Shown here in pieces: positions 42,724 through 43,545 of a stretch of 43,545 nucleotides of DNA (position 1 is the first letter of the stretch; each line of letters begins with the position of its first letter). The stretch covers positions 1-43,545 of the forward strand of contig CAJUQJ010000034.1 in the NCBI GenBank assembly GCA_910588215.1, read 5' to 3'. Source of the DNA: an uncultured Lachnospiraceae bacterium. Lineage in GTDB: Bacteria; Bacillota; Clostridia; Lachnospirales; Lachnospiraceae. Below the pieces are notes generated by a model. That model did not search any database. It worked only from the letters and a program-made list of their open reading frames with translations, and was not told the origin of the DNA. The position numbers and the translations under genes are program-made.

Positions 42724-42892
42724 GGCTTATCCCAATTTCATTCTTGCTCCCGAAAGAGAAAACGGAAAGGATCCAAATGTTCAATTTACTTTTGTGTTTT
42801 CTTCCACTTTGCATATTCATTCGCAGTGGCATTTGTTTTCCTTTTTTACGGGAAGCTATAACGGTAGCACCATGATTAAATAGTATTCGTTC

Positions 42893-43228
42893 CTATTTCT
42901 CAAAAACTACAAAACCACATTCGTAAGGATGATCGCAATACACACTTTCTTGCTTATCAGTGCGGTATAGCATACTTTTCAGTATAATTAGAAAATCTCC
43001 ACCACCCGATAGAATCATGTATTCTGCCAGAATAAATAGCAGTAATTGATTTGTCATTACAGAAACCACTGCTGCTCCACCGCCTAAAACTAATGCAGGC
43101 ATAGCAGTTCCCAGCAAATATTGCCACTTTTCCAACGGTTCGGAGCAAGTACAGTATGGAGAAAAACTACTCCAAATAAATCCAAAATCAGAAGCATAGA
43201 CAAAATACTTGCTGTTCATTTTGGGCAT
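42893..43228 (-). CDS. DUF3267-like C-terminal fragment
   Basis: 111 residues. The last two thirds look like a DUF3267 putative zincin peptidase: WQYLLGTAMPALVLGGGA, LLLFILAEYMILSGGGDF and the ending DHPYECGFVVFEK. The expected N-terminal helices and HExxH zinc motif are missing, so it is either a truncated pseudogene or a shortened relative. GGAGGA lies 13 bases before the ATG, so it may still be translated. Family call from memory. Confidence 0.55.
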   Translation of the reverse strand: MPKMNSKYFVYASDFGFIWSSFSPYCTCSEPLEKWQYLLGTAMPALVLGGGAAVVSVMTNQLLLFILAEYMILSGGGDFLIILKSMLYRTDKQESVYCDHPYECGFVVFEK

Positions 43229-43234
43229 AGGAAG

Positions 43235-43417
43235 CTAATATTCCTCCGCAATCTCCCTGCAATAAGAGGTCATCAGTTCTTCGCCCAACTGCTCGCTGTT
43301 TTTGAAATGGACATAGGCACGATACCCAGCCGGGTCAAACCCATTCCATTCTGTCAGGGCAGCTTTAGAGATAATGATAGCACAGGCATTCGCTTCTTTT
43401 TCATTTACACTTTCCAT
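43235..43417 (-). CDS. unrecognised 60-residue protein
   Basis: No family recognised. Soluble, with ANACAIIISKAALTEWNG and GEELMTSYCREIAEEY. GTGGAGG precedes the ATG, and the start overlaps the end of the upstream frame (ATGGAAAGTGTAA), a sign of translational coupling. Precedes the DUF3267-like fragment by seven bases. Confidence 0.5.
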   Translation of the reverse strand: MESVNEKEANACAIIISKAALTEWNGFDPAGYRAYVHFKNSEQLGEELMTSYCREIAEEY

Positions 43418-43545
43418 AATTCCTCCACGCCCAGCCAGACCGCCTCATAAGTATCGACAACCTGATTGCGCTGCATTTGTGTCAGGGAGGTAGATACAAT
43501 TCCCGTAAAGCAGATCAGAAATGCCGCCAGCGCAACGGCGATCAC
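43405..43545 (-). CDS. partial membrane protein, C-terminal end
   Basis: Runs off the window edge; 46 codons and the stop are visible. It begins with a hydrophobic segment (VIAVALAAFLICFTGIV), then a soluble tail ending AVWLGVEELWKV. Its stop overlaps the start of the 60-residue gene. Family unknown. Confidence 0.5.
   Translation of the reverse strand: MIAVALAAFLICFTGIVSTSLTQMQRNQVVDTYEAVWLGVEELWKV

Overview
The window looks like a chromosomal segment of a butyrate-producing Firmicute of the Lachnospiraceae (Clostridium cluster XIVa) type. The basis is the complete central butyrate operon (thl-crt-hbd-bcd-etfB-etfA), the clostridial-style GlnRS, long-form HPF, a DUF6062 protein, DUF2225 and MocR neighbours, SH3/NlpC and Ig-like secreted proteins, and AGGAGG-type ribosome binding sites with TTGACA/TATAAT-type promoters. 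No tRNA, rRNA, CRISPR array, integrase or transposase gene was found. Most genes lie on the minus strand.

Layout. 1-10.7 kb: surface glycan/envelope genes (GT2, GT2, an XRE regulator, GT4, a large secreted Ig-like protein, a membrane-anchored GT2, a 12-TM GT-C-like protein). 11-16.6 kb: housekeeping and regulators (HAD-IIA phosphatase, DUF6062, a small acidic membrane protein, TetR, MocR, DUF2225). 16.8-20.8 kb: glnS, then an mtnA-like isomerase plus class II aldolase pair that fits a methylthioribose/5-deoxyribose salvage (DHAP shunt) route. 21-26.1 kb: a five-gene ABC-2 exporter operon containing two unrecognised proteins. 26.3-33 kb: the butyrate operon, closed by a strong terminator. 33-37.4 kb: an M23 peptidase, a GT2-GtrA fusion and a second GT-C-like membrane protein. 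37.6-41.6 kb: hpf, a DnaA-box cluster in an 825-bp gene-free gap, an SH3-NlpC/P60 hydrolase and a TrxB-like reductase. 42-43.5 kb: a FabG-like SDR, then short genes and a probable DUF3267 remnant at the edge.

The most unusual layer is between the genes. At least five families of small structured repeats occupy the intergenic spaces: (1) a ~103-bp MITE-like element with TATAGTAAACGACAT-type ends, two full copies and one 49-bp deletion derivative; (2) a 174-bp multi-hairpin element bounded by inverted GTAACAGTTCAGCC and flanked by direct ATTTCAT repeats; (3) a 62-bp REP-like unit, two tandem copies and two dispersed ones; (4) a TTTGTG/CACAAA hairpin repeat shared by the mtnA leader and the etfB-etfA gap; (5) a GCCAAtGTCAGTTAGTTAA hairpin repeat. 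The butyrate operon also has strong hairpins between several of its genes. All functional calls come from reading the sequence; no database search was run.
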